Positions 18,423-26,958 of a stretch of DNA of 64,000 nucleotides are shown here, one piece after another. A model generated the notes under the pieces. It worked only from the letters and a program-made list of their open reading frames with translations, did no database searches and was not told the origin of the DNA. The DNA comes from an uncultured Allomuricauda sp. (GTDB lineage: Bacteria > Bacteroidota > Bacteroidia > Flavobacteriales > Flavobacteriaceae), in the NCBI RefSeq assembly GCF_947501165.1, contig NZ_CANMUU010000002.1:1406454-1470453 (forward strand), read 5' to 3'. The number at the start of each line of letters is the position of its first letter. Within the stretch, counting starts at the first letter, position 1. The position numbers and the translations under genes were made by a program.

Positions 18423-20600
18423 TTATTTGGTAAACAATAATTCTGAGTATTTCGCGAAGGGCCATAAATCATCGGCTATCAACTTTTCAAGCATATCCGA
18501 TTGTTCTCTAATAGATTCGAAATACGGTTTAACGTTGATACAATAGGCTTGCGCTTTTCGACCAATTGTTGAAAGCGAATTAGCTCTTTTTCTGGCAGTG
18601 GTCATGTCTTCGGTTATTTTTCGAATATCGGCGATATGGTTACCAACTTGTTCTAATATATTCAATTGGGTCTCGGCCACTTTTTTATGAGCGGCTCCAT
18701 AGACTTCCTTAAGCCCTTTAATATTTTCCAACAATTCATTTTGATATCGAATGGCCGCTGGTATTATATAATTGTACACCATTTCTCCCAAGACCCTACC
18801 TTCTATTTGCAGCTGAAGAACATAAGTCTCCAATTCCACTTCCTGATGGGCCTTGAGCTCAACTTCGCTCATCACATCCATGTCTTTGAACAAGGTAATA
18901 CTGGTCTTGTCCGTAAGAATCTGTACAGCTTCTGGTGTGTTTTGATTGTTGCTCAATTTTCTTCGTTTGGCCTCCTCCTGCCACTCTCTTCCGTAACCGT
19001 CACCATCAAAACGAATGCGCTTTGAAGTTTTGATATACTCTCGGAGCACATTGAAAACAGCTTCATCTTTTTTCAGGTTCTTCTTATTGATTAATGCATC
19101 AACTTCCTTCTTAAAATCAGTGAGCTGTTTGGCGACAATGGTATTCAAAATGGTCATGGGCTTGGCACAATTGGTCTTAGCCCCTACGCCACGCATCTCA
19201 AATTTATTGCCCGTAAAGGCAAAAGGGGATGTACGGTTTCTATCTGTGTTGTCTAACAAGATTTCTGGAATCTTTCCTACCACATTCAGTTTAAGCTCCG
19301 TTTTTTCTTGGGGTGAGAGTTTTCCTTTGGAAACACCTTCCAGTTCATCCAGAACATCAGTTAATTGTTTTCCAACAAATATGGATAAAATGGATGGTGG
19401 CGCTTCGTTACCTCCCAATCGGTAATCATTGCTTGCCGAAGCAATTGAGGAACGCAACAGCTCTTCATAAGTATCTACAGCCTTGATGGTATTCACGAAA
19501 AAGGTTAAAAACTGAAGATTCTTCATTGGCGTGGTGCCTGGACTCAGTAGATTAACCCCCGTATCCGTGGCCAAAGACCAGTTATTGTGCTTTCCAGAAC
19601 CATTGACTCCTGCAAAGGGTTTTTCATGAAAAAGAACCATGAAACCATGGCGGTCCGCCATTTCTTCCATAACATCCATCAAAAGTAGATTGTGGTCTAC
19701 AGATAAATTGGCTTCTTCATGAACGGGTGCCAACTCAAATTGATTTGGCGCCACCTCATTGTGTCTTGTTTTTACGGGTATGCCTAGTTTGGTACATTCC
19801 TTTTCCAAATCGCTCATAAAACCCAAAGCTCTATTTGGAATCACCCCAAAATAGTGGTCATCCAATTGTTGCCCTTTAGGAGCTCGGCTTCCTACCAACG
19901 TTCTACCGGCCATAACCAAGTCTAAGCGCGATTGACCCAAAGCTTTGTCCAACAAAAAATACTCTTGTTCCCAGCCCAAAGTAGCATAGACCTTTCTTAC
20001 ATTTTTATCAAAATATTGGGCAACCGCAGTAGCAGCTTCATCTACGGCATGCAATGCTCTTAACAAAGGCGCCTTATTGTCCAAAGCTTCACCTGTATAT
20101 GCCACAAAAATGGTAGGTATACATAGAGTCGTTTTATAAATAAACGCGGGTGAAGTTGGGTCCCAAGCAGTATACCCTCTAGCTTCAAAAGTATTTCGTA
20201 TCCCGCCGCTAGGAAAGCTTGAGGCATCTGGTTCTTGTTGCACCAATTGTCTTCCTCCAAACTTTTCCATGGCACGACCATCGGCCATAATATCAAAAAA
20301 AGCATCGTGCTTTTCAGCAGTTGAACCTGTTAAGGGCTGAAACCAATGCGTATAATGCGTAGCCCCCATGGACATGGCCCAAGCCTTCATCCCTTCTGCT
20401 ACTTGGTCGGCTATTTTACGATCTATTTTTGTTCCCTGAAAAATTGCAGACTCCACCTTTCCCATAGCTTCCGATGTCAAAAACTGACGCATTTTTTCCT
20501 CGTTGAACACATTCTTGCCAAAAAGTTCAGAGCGTTTACCAGTTTCTTCTACCGATTTATAGTCTCGTTGACGGCTCTCTGCTACAGCATCAAATCTCAT
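18423..20600 (-). CDS. glnN: glutamine synthetase type III
   Basis: 725 residues, the GSIII size found in Bacteroidota and cyanobacteria. GSIII signature around FMVLFHEKPFAGVNGSGKHN and the KTRHNEVAPNQFELAP segment are clear (each quoted in part). It makes glutamine from glutamate, ammonia and ATP as a double-ring dodecamer. A second, unrelated class of glutamine synthetase (GSII) is encoded divergently 214 bases away, and the shared spacer holds an inverted repeat that may control both. Confidence 0.97.
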   Translation of the reverse strand: MRFDAVAESRQRDYKSVEETGKRSELFGKNVFNEEKMRQFLTSEAMGKVESAIFQGTKIDRKIADQVAEGMKAWAMSMGATHYTHWFQPLTGSTAEKHDAFFDIMADGRAMEKFGGRQLVQQEPDASSFPSGGIRNTFEARGYTAWDPTSPAFIYKTTLCIPTIFVAYTGEALDNKAPLLRALHAVDEAATAVAQYFDKNVRKVYATLGWEQEYFLLDKALGQSRLDLVMAGRTLVGSRAPKGQQLDDHYFGVIPNRALGFMSDLEKECTKLGIPVKTRHNEVAPNQFELAPVHEEANLSVDHNLLLMDVMEEMADRHGFMVLFHEKPFAGVNGSGKHNNWSLATDTGVNLLSPGTTPMKNLQFLTFFVNTIKAVDTYEELLRSSIASASNDYRLGGNEAPPSILSIFVGKQLTDVLDELEGVSKGKLSPQEKTELKLNVVGKIPEILLDNTDRNRTSPFAFTGNKFEMRGVGAKTNCAKPMTILNTIVAKQLTDFKKEVDALINKKNLKKDEAVFNVLREYIKTSKRIRFDGDGYGREWQEEAKRRKLSNNQNTPEAVQILTDKTSITLFKDMDVMSEVELKAHQEVELETYVLQLQIEGRVLGEMVYNYIIPAAIRYQNELLENIKGLKEVYGAAHKKVAETQLNILEQVGNHIADIRKITEDMTTARKRANSLSTIGRKAQAYCINVKPYFESIREQSDMLEKLIADDLWPFAKYSELLFTK

Positions 20601-20697
20601 TATGGTCTAAATTGTTTAAACAGCAAATCTACAATTAACAATTTAATAATAAATGGCAAAAAAATTACTTTTTTCTCAATCAACCCTTTACAAAACA

Positions 20698-20741
20698 GGG
20701 GTAACATAAAATATTTGTCTCACTTTGTTAATTTACCCCTT
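20698..20741. promoter_or_regulatory. inverted repeat between glnN and GSII gene
   Basis: AGGGGTAA (20698-20705) and TTACCCCT (20734-20741) are perfectly complementary, 28 bases apart, in the divergent spacer of two glutamine synthetase genes. Could be a nitrogen-control site or an RNA hairpin in the glnN leader. Weak but well placed. Confidence 0.4.
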
Positions 20742-20784
20742 TAAAAGAAATATTATTCAAGGAAAAATATATTTTTGTCAATCA

Positions 20785-20792
20785 TAAATTTG
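20785..20792 (+). promoter_or_regulatory. -7 element TAAATTTG before the GSII gene
   Basis: Exact TAnnTTTG match 23 bases before the ATG at 20815. No TTG stands at the normal 17-23 spacing, which fits a promoter that needs an activator. Partial evidence. Confidence 0.45.
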
Positions 20793-20814
20793 AGAACAAA
20801 TAACTACCGGAATT

Positions 20815-21825
20815 ATGAGCAAATCTAAATTAGAGTACATCTGGTTGGACGGTTACACACCCACGGCCAATATGAGAAGTAAGACAAAAATTGAAAAAGA
20901 CTTTAGCGGAAAATTGGAGGACTGTCCTATGTGGTCTTTTGATGGAAGTTCCACACAACAGGCAGAGGGCGGTTCTTCTGACTGTTTGCTTAAGCCCGTG
21001 GCCATTTATCCGGACCCAGCACGTAAAAATGGATTTTTGGTGATGTCAGAGGTATTGAATCCTGATGGGACTCCTCATGCTTCCAACTCCAGAGCGACAA
21101 TTGATGATGAAAATGATGATTTCTGGTTCGGATTCGAGCAAGAGTATTTCATTATGGATACAGATACTCAATTACCACTTGGATTCCCAATTGGGGGTTA
21201 TCCTGGACCACAGGGTCTTTACTACTGCTCTGTTGGTGGAAAAAATACATGGGGTCGTGAATTGGTTGAAAGACACGCAGATTTCTGTCTTGAAGCGGGA
21301 TTGAACTTTGAAGGTATCAACCAAGAAGTAGCTGCTGGGCAATGGGAATTCCAAATTTTCGCAAAAGGTGCCAAGAGCGCCGGAGACCAAATTTGGGTTG
21401 CGCGTTATATGTTAGATAGATTGACTGAAGAATACGGTTATTATATCGATTACCACCCAAAGCCTATTAAAGGAGACTGGAATGGTTCTGGGATGCACGC
21501 AAACTTCTCAAATTCTGTTTTGAGAACTGCAGGTAAAAAAGAGACCTATGAAAAGATTTGTGAAGCCTTTAGACCTGTTACTAAAGAACACATTGAAGTA
21601 TATGGTGAGTTTAACGACCAACGTTTGACCGGTCTTCATGAAACGCAATCCATTAACGAATTTAGTTACGGAGTTTCTGATAGAGGAGCTTCCATCCGTA
21701 TTCCAATTGCAACCGTGGAGAGTGGTTGGAAAGGATGGTTGGAAGATAGAAGACCAGCTTCCAATGCAGACCCATATAAGGTTGCTGCAAGAATTGTTAA
21801 GACTGTAAAGTCGGCAGACGTATAG
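20815..21825 (+). CDS. glutamine synthetase type II (eukaryotic-type)
   Basis: 336 residues, short as in the GSII class of plants, fungi and some bacteria, not the 470-residue GSI. Motifs: YIWLDGYTPTANMRSKT at the start, W-S-F-D-G-S-S-T-Q beta-grasp, FGFEQEYFIMD, EVAAGQWEFQ, GDWNGSGMHAN (ATP/glutamate site) and RRPASNADPYKVAARI at the end. It makes glutamine from glutamate and ammonia. Divergent from glnN; followed by a strong shared terminator. Having two different GS classes side by side suggests different regulation or ammonia range. Confidence 0.95.
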   Translation: MSKSKLEYIWLDGYTPTANMRSKTKIEKDFSGKLEDCPMWSFDGSSTQQAEGGSSDCLLKPVAIYPDPARKNGFLVMSEVLNPDGTPHASNSRATIDDENDDFWFGFEQEYFIMDTDTQLPLGFPIGGYPGPQGLYYCSVGGKNTWGRELVERHADFCLEAGLNFEGINQEVAAGQWEFQIFAKGAKSAGDQIWVARYMLDRLTEEYGYYIDYHPKPIKGDWNGSGMHANFSNSVLRTAGKKETYEKICEAFRPVTKEHIEVYGEFNDQRLTGLHETQSINEFSYGVSDRGASIRIPIATVESGWKGWLEDRRPASNADPYKVAARIVKTVKSADV

Positions 21826-21855
21826 AAATAGATAGATTAGTTGTTGATTATATTT

Positions 21856-21890
21856 AAAAAACCGCCCTATGTAGTGGGGCGGTTTTTTAT
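21856..21890. terminator. bidirectional terminator
   Basis: Stem AACCGCCC / GGGCGGTT (21860-21867, 21877-21884) with A run before and T run after, so it works on both strands. It separates the convergent GSII gene and the carboxypeptidase-regulatory-like gene; its end touches the stop of the latter. Confidence 0.9.
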
Positions 21891-23485
21891 TGTTTTGATT
21901 TTAAGGGGGTATTCATCCAATAGTTGTCAAAGTCGGTGGGCTTTGTAATGGGTTGGTCTTCAAAAATTGGTTTGGTCTTATTCATAAAGGTATTCTTGTC
22001 TTTTGGAGGCTCTTTGCTAGCATTTATCCGCTGAACAAAAAACTCTCGGAATTGTTGAAAGTCGCGATGCTTATTTTTCCCCAGTTCATACTTAAGACCT
22101 CTATCCCTTATATTTAAAACTTTAGTTTTCAAATGTTTATTAGACCCATCTGGATTTTTCTTCGTGCTGGCAAGCAAAACCGACATATTTTTAAGGGTTT
22201 CGACATCAAAATCAGGAAAAAGACGAACCGCGTTATCAAACACGACCACTTCATTGAATTTGACTTTTTTCCCTTCAAAAGTCCAATCATAGTTATTTAA
22301 ATCACCGGCAGAGGATGTATCTATATATTTATTGAATCTTACCTCAAAACATTGACAAGTACCTAACCATCTAATCGCATCCACTTCAAATTCCGGTGGT
22401 TCAATAAGCATAAAATCGTTGTGGAAAGAAATATAATTCAGATACATTTTTCCATCATCTGCTCTTTGATACTCTGTTATGATTTCAAAAAAAAGTTTCT
22501 GGTCCTTTTCTTTTTTATTTCTTCTTTTTGAGCGCAAACCAAAATTCTCATATACGGTATACTTTAATTTATGTATGGCAAAATCTTGCTTCGAAATGTA
22601 TAAAAGCCCCGAAACTTTATACCCAAAGAACGTTTTGTTCATACGAATTGTATAAAGTTCTTCCTCATCTATGTAGGTATCCTCAAGCTTTCTAAAGAAG
22701 TGGTTTTTGATTAAATCGGTTTCGAGTTGGTTCACAAAATCATAAGAGTCTATTTTGTAGTTCCGAATAGCATCATGCACCCTTAGTATTACAAATTCGT
22801 TTCCTCCATAATCAAATAAGTAGGCATTGTTTATAATTTTCATGTAATTCTCGTCGTCACCATATTTGTTATCGGATATAGTATCCCTCTTAAAATCGAA
22901 ATTTTGCTTCTTATCATAAATCTGAACCTTAGTATTGAGATTGTCCAATTTTTGAAAACCTAAATCGAAAACTTCAAGAATCGCTTCATTTAAATTGACA
23001 TATTTTCGTTCGCTAAATTGGTAATCACGATAATACCCTATAACCGAAGAAGGGTGTCGAGGAAATTTTTTTGGTATTGCCTGAATGGCTTTTCTAACTA
23101 TACTTTTAGCACTCAAAGGACCTCTTCTTTTCTGCTTTTTGCGAAGAACGACTTCTTTTAATTCAATTACGCCTGGCGTCAGCTTTATGATGTTAAGTTC
23201 ATCTTGGGACAGGTCAAGCATTGCAATGCGTTTTCTTTCATATCCCATACTTGAGACAATCAAAGTATCACCTTCATCCTTGAACTTCAATGGTAATCGG
23301 AATCCGCCGTCTTGATTTGAGATAACCCCCAGTGCTTTTCCCTCAATCCGAATGGTTGCAAATACTACAGGTTTACTTGTATTTGAGTCCAGTAATTGAC
23401 CTTGGATAAAATCATTTTGCCCCCAAATGGCATGTACACAAAAGAAGGTAAGACTTAGGAAAAAATGTTTGACAGAGATGGGCAA
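21887..23485 (-). CDS. carboxypeptidase-regulatory-like surface/periplasmic protein
   Basis: 532 residues from a TTG start; an in-frame stop lies just upstream and no ATG is near, so TTG is the only sensible start. Signal peptide (ends near AIWGQ), then a carboxypeptidase regulatory-like domain (about 25-110: IQGQLLDSNTSKPVVFATIRI, NQDGGFRLPL). The long middle (about 130-530) is beta-rich, with IYDKKQNFDFKRD and FYISKQDF-like strands (LLYISKQDFAIHKLKY), and has no TonB-dependent barrel. Such proteins are common in flavobacteria without known function. 12 bases from the downstream end of yrbG, so probably co-transcribed. Confidence 0.75.
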   Translation of the reverse strand: MPISVKHFFLSLTFFCVHAIWGQNDFIQGQLLDSNTSKPVVFATIRIEGKALGVISNQDGGFRLPLKFKDEGDTLIVSSMGYERKRIAMLDLSQDELNIIKLTPGVIELKEVVLRKKQKRRGPLSAKSIVRKAIQAIPKKFPRHPSSVIGYYRDYQFSERKYVNLNEAILEVFDLGFQKLDNLNTKVQIYDKKQNFDFKRDTISDNKYGDDENYMKIINNAYLFDYGGNEFVILRVHDAIRNYKIDSYDFVNQLETDLIKNHFFRKLEDTYIDEEELYTIRMNKTFFGYKVSGLLYISKQDFAIHKLKYTVYENFGLRSKRRNKKEKDQKLFFEIITEYQRADDGKMYLNYISFHNDFMLIEPPEFEVDAIRWLGTCQCFEVRFNKYIDTSSAGDLNNYDWTFEGKKVKFNEVVVFDNAVRLFPDFDVETLKNMSVLLASTKKNPDGSNKHLKTKVLNIRDRGLKYELGKNKHRDFQQFREFFVQRINASKEPPKDKNTFMNKTKPIFEDQPITKPTDFDNYWMNTPLKSKQ

Positions 23486-23497
23486 TTATCATGCGTT

Positions 23498-24454
23498 TTA
23501 ACTTACTGTAAGATAAACAAATAACACGTAACAAAGCAAAAGTATAACGCCATCTCGCCAACCTAAACGAAGACCTTTTGGAAAAAAGACCAAGGGTAGG
23601 ATTAAAAAGGAAATTCCCAACATCCAGAAAATATCGCTTGCCAGCAATCCTTGATCTAAAACTGAAATAGGTGTAATAATGGAGGTAATGCCCAATACCG
23701 CCAGTAAATTAAAAATGTTGGAGCCTAAAAGGTTTCCTAAGGAAATGGCTTTTTCCTTTTTTATCACTGCAATTACTGAAGCTGCTAATTCGGGAATACT
23801 GGTGCCCACTGAAACTATTGTGATACCGATAACCCTATCACTTACTCCTAAAGTGGAAGCCATGCCCACTGCACCATCAATCAATAATTCCGAACCACCC
23901 CACAGAGCCGTACCACCCAAACCTAAGAACAGTGCTATCTTGTATAAGGGCAAAGGAATGTCATCCTCAGGCATTTCATCCACGACAGCACTCTTTTGAA
24001 ATCGGAGTAGATAAACCAAAAACAAGAATAGGAATACCACCATTATGATTCCTTCGTAACGTTGCAGTTGTCCATCGAAATAGATAAAACCTACAAAAAG
24101 TACCGATGCCACCATCATTACCGGCCAATCTGTGGTATAGAAGCTCTTTCGAACATTAATACTTCCCAAAATCACTGTAATAGCAAGGACCAGTCCTAAA
24201 TTGGCAATATTTGAACCTACAACATTTCCTAAAGCCAAATCTGGAAAACCGTCAAGGGACGCCTTAATACTCACTATCAACTCGGGAGCGGAAGTTGCGA
24301 AAGATACCACCGTCATTCCGATAACAATTTTTGGAATGGATAGTCGTAATGAAAGGGCTACAGCTGATTTTAGCAACCAGTTACCTCCCAAAATCAGTAG
24401 AAAAAGTCCGAGTAGTATAAAAAGTAGGTTTCCCAAATCCTGAATTTGCAGCAA
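23498..24454 (-). CDS. calcium/sodium antiporter (YrbG family)
   Basis: 318 residues, about 10 membrane segments. The two inverted Na_Ca_ex repeats are plain: GNVVGSNIANLGLV and GNLLGSNIFNLLAVLG (each with the G-S-N ion-binding core) and the paired SFATSAPELIVS and SVGTSIPELAAS helices. It exchanges Ca2+ for Na+ or K+ in the inner membrane. No ATG lies in the first 45 codons; either TTG at 24454 or the TTG six codons later begins the protein. Its 5' end faces the blaI operator region. Confidence 0.9.
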   Translation of the reverse strand: MLQIQDLGNLLFILLGLFLLILGGNWLLKSAVALSLRLSIPKIVIGMTVVSFATSAPELIVSIKASLDGFPDLALGNVVGSNIANLGLVLAITVILGSINVRKSFYTTDWPVMMVASVLFVGFIYFDGQLQRYEGIIMVVFLFLFLVYLLRFQKSAVVDEMPEDDIPLPLYKIALFLGLGGTALWGGSELLIDGAVGMASTLGVSDRVIGITIVSVGTSIPELAASVIAVIKKEKAISLGNLLGSNIFNLLAVLGITSIITPISVLDQGLLASDIFWMLGISFLILPLVFFPKGLRLGWRDGVILLLCYVLFVYLTVS

Positions 24455-24511
24455 ATATAGACCATGTATTCATCAAAAAATACTGCCCAAAGGAAAAAGA
24501 AAAACTATCAA

Positions 24512-24549
24512 TTTAGTTAAATAACTATAAAAATAGTTGTGCAACTAAA
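24512..24549. promoter_or_regulatory. nested palindromic operator (BlaI-type)
   Basis: Four half-sites form one symmetric array: TTTAGTT, AACTAT, ATAGTT, AACTAAA at 24512-24518, 24523-24528, 24533-24538 and 24543-24549, each separated by 4 bases and centred on 24530. It overlaps the -33 element of the blaI promoter, so a bound dimer pair would block RNA polymerase. The regulator encoded next door is the natural ligand. Confidence 0.7.
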
Positions 24550-24567
24550 AAAATAGGAATATGTTTG
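24537..24567 (+). promoter_or_regulatory. promoter of the blaI-M56 operon
   Basis: TTG (24537-24539), 20-base spacer, TATGTTTG (24560-24567): a full match to the Bacteroidota TTG / TAnnTTTG consensus. RNA would start near 24574, 12 bases before the ATG. The -33 element lies inside the palindromic operator. Confidence 0.75.
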
Positions 24568-24585
24568 ATTTCATTTTAAAGAAAT

Positions 24586-24945
24586 ATGCAAAAATTGACC
24601 AACAAGGAAGAGGAAATCATGAAAATCCTCTGGAAACTAAAGAAAGCTTTTGTCAAAGAGGTATTAACAGAAATGAAAGACGGCAAACCTCATTACAATA
24701 CGCTTTCAACAATTATTAGAAACCTTGAGGAAAAAGGTTTTGTTGGCCATGAGGTTTTTGGTAACACACATAGGTACTATCCCATTGTTAGCAAGGAGGA
24801 TTACAGAAAGACTTTTGTAAACGCTACGATCGCCGATTATTATGGAAACTCGTATAAAAGCTTGGTTTCGTTTTTCGCTAAAGAAGAAAAAATATCCGTA
24901 GAAGAGTTAAAAGAGATCATAAAACTCATTGAAAACAAAAAGTGA
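24586..24945 (+). CDS. BlaI/MecI/CopY family repressor
   Basis: 119 residues. Penicillinase-repressor type winged helix: LTNKEEEIMKILWKL, FVKEVLTEM, HYNTLSTIIRNLEEKGFV (recognition helix and wing) and HRYYPIVSKEDY. The C-terminal half (85-119) is the dimerisation/cleavage part. It represses its own operon through the palindromes at 24512-24549 until the membrane protease encoded next to it is triggered. The stop overlaps the ATG of the protease gene (TGATG), the usual coupling. Confidence 0.93.
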   Translation: MQKLTNKEEEIMKILWKLKKAFVKEVLTEMKDGKPHYNTLSTIIRNLEEKGFVGHEVFGNTHRYYPIVSKEDYRKTFVNATIADYYGNSYKSLVSFFAKEEKISVEELKEIIKLIENKK

Positions 24946-26891
24946 TGGAAAGCTTTTTTACATTTCTTCTTAAATCATCTTTGATTCCTTTGTTGTTTTT
25001 GGTTTCTTACCATTTCTTTTTGAGAAGAGAAACCTTTTTTACAAGTAACAGGGTGTTCTTAATTATTGGATTGACGGCATCCTTTATAGTACCTTTTATC
25101 ACTATCACCAAAACCACTTATGTTCCAAGAGCGACCATGTCATCCGGGAGCAATATTGCCCCATCAGAGATTGGCGCCCAACTTGATACTGAAACATCAT
25201 TCAACTCGCTCTTTCCTGTATTGGTGATTTATCTTATGGGCGTGCTGTATTTTGGTTTGAAATTGTTATTTCAAATTCGAACCATTCAAAACCTTAAAAA
25301 AAATGGAAACATCCTCACCGAAGATAGCTGTCACCACGTGAGAACCCATTCCCAAATATCCCCATTCTCATTTTTCAAGTACATTTTTTACAATCCAAGA
25401 CAATATGACCAAAATGAATTGAACACTATTATCAGTCATGAAAAGGTACATGTTCGTCAACTGCACTCCTTGGATATTCTTTTTACCGAAATCATTCTGA
25501 TTCTTCAGTGGTTTAATCCGGCAGTATGGTTTTACAAGACTGCATTGAAACAAAACTTAGAATACATAGCCGATTTGGAAGCGTGTAATTCACATCAAAA
25601 CAAAAAGGAGTATCAATATTTAATGCTAAAGCAGGCAACTGGAAATCAAGATATAACTATCGCAAATCCCTTTTTTAATTCAATCATCAAAAAACGAATA
25701 GTCATGTTAAATCAAAGTAAATCAAAACGAATCAATCTTCTAAAACTACTTCTTGTTCTACCGCTACTTGGTCTCTTTTTAGTAGGTTTCAATACTAAAG
25801 AAACCGTTGAGTTCAGTGATACCACTACCAATGGGGTGTCCATCTACGAACCGCCTATCTCATTTATAAGTCCCATTAAAGCCAAGGATATCAAAAAGGT
25901 ATCATCCAGTTTTGGCCCTGCCCGAAATCCGTTTACAAAAGATATGGATTTTCATAGTGGAATCGATTTAGTCGCAGAAAGCGGAAAAAACGTTTTAGCA
26001 AGCGCTGATGGAAAGGTTGAACTAAGTGCAACCGATACGAATAATGGAAATTATATTGTTATCAAACACAAAGATTCTTACAGCACTAAATATCTTCATT
26101 TAAAAGACAGGACGGTAGAAGCCGGTGACAAGGTTGCCAAAGGACAGATTATCGGTCATGTAGGCAGTACTGGAAAGTCCACAGGAACGCATCTACATTT
26201 TGAAGTGCTTCAGTTTAAAAAACCATTGAACCCAGAGAGTTTAATTCCTTTTAAAACAGCTGCAAGTCAAAGTAACATCAAAAAAACAGGTTCCAATCAG
26301 CTTTCTCAAACCAAAAAGGATTTTGAGTTTATTATTGATAAAGAAACTTCGAATGCAGAGTTTTCCGAAAAGAAAGCATATTTGGCTAAAAACGGTATTG
26401 ATTTCTCTTACACGATAGTTCGCAATGAATCCGAAGAAATTATTGATTTATCTTTTCATATTTCTGGAGAAGGAATACAGGGTAAAACCTTCAATAATCA
26501 TTATAGCACGTCAGATGATAAGGGAATATCTCCCTTAACGGTCTTTATTAATAAAGAACGTAACAAAGTTTTTATTGGATCAAAGAATTATCAAAGTTCA
26601 AAAAATACATCCATCGGCTCGAATAGTAACCGAGTTTGGCTTAGTTCTGACGATAGCAGTGATATCAAAGTAATTACTGAGGATGATGGTTTTTTCTTTA
26701 TAGATACAGATGGAGATAAAGCTCCCCTATATATTATTGATGAAAAAGAATCAACTCAAAATGCTGTAAGAAACCTTTCTCCCAATGAAATTGAATCCAT
26801 TAACGTGCTAAAAGGCGAAGCTGCGAGAAAAAAATATGGTAAAGCGGCTAAGAATGGCGTGGTAGAAATCACTACGAAAGATAAAAAATAG
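24945..26891 (+). CDS. M56 sensor protease fused to M23 peptidase and plug-like domain
   Basis: 648 residues from the ATG at 24945 (a GTG one codon earlier is also possible). Residues 1-115 hold three membrane helices. A BlaR1/M56 zinc protease follows: HEKVH (165-169), third ligand E207 in EYIAD. A further membrane helix (265-282) leads outside, where residues 315-430 form a complete M23 (LytM) endopeptidase: H337-S-G-I-D341 and H416-L-H418. Residues 450-560 are a beta domain seen in flavobacterial M56 proteins and 600-648 a TonB-plug-like motif (IESINVLKGEAARKKYGKAA cut short). It probably senses wall damage or beta-lactams and inactivates its BlaI partner. Confidence 0.88.
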   Translation: MESFFTFLLKSSLIPLLFLVSYHFFLRRETFFTSNRVFLIIGLTASFIVPFITITKTTYVPRATMSSGSNIAPSEIGAQLDTETSFNSLFPVLVIYLMGVLYFGLKLLFQIRTIQNLKKNGNILTEDSCHHVRTHSQISPFSFFKYIFYNPRQYDQNELNTIISHEKVHVRQLHSLDILFTEIILILQWFNPAVWFYKTALKQNLEYIADLEACNSHQNKKEYQYLMLKQATGNQDITIANPFFNSIIKKRIVMLNQSKSKRINLLKLLLVLPLLGLFLVGFNTKETVEFSDTTTNGVSIYEPPISFISPIKAKDIKKVSSSFGPARNPFTKDMDFHSGIDLVAESGKNVLASADGKVELSATDTNNGNYIVIKHKDSYSTKYLHLKDRTVEAGDKVAKGQIIGHVGSTGKSTGTHLHFEVLQFKKPLNPESLIPFKTAASQSNIKKTGSNQLSQTKKDFEFIIDKETSNAEFSEKKAYLAKNGIDFSYTIVRNESEEIIDLSFHISGEGIQGKTFNNHYSTSDDKGISPLTVFINKERNKVFIGSKNYQSSKNTSIGSNSNRVWLSSDDSSDIKVITEDDGFFFIDTDGDKAPLYIIDEKESTQNAVRNLSPNEIESINVLKGEAARKKYGKAAKNGVVEITTKDKK

Positions 26892-26912
26892 TTGAATTTA
26901 GATTTGTCTCTA

Positions 26913-26946
26913 TAAAACAACCCGGTCTTTGACCGGGTTGTTTTAT
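26913..26946. terminator. strong bidirectional terminator
   Basis: AAAACAACCCGGTC / GACCGGGTTGTTTT, a 14-bp perfect stem with a 4-base loop (TTTG-type, CTTT region), A run before and T run after. It ends both the M56 operon and the convergent toroid-repeat gene. Confidence 0.9.
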
Positions 26947-26958
26947 GTGTTAGGGATT

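Noticed and set aside
18666..19425. Two long + strand frames antisense to glnN
   Set aside because: Overlap the conserved part of GSIII and overlap each other; shadows.
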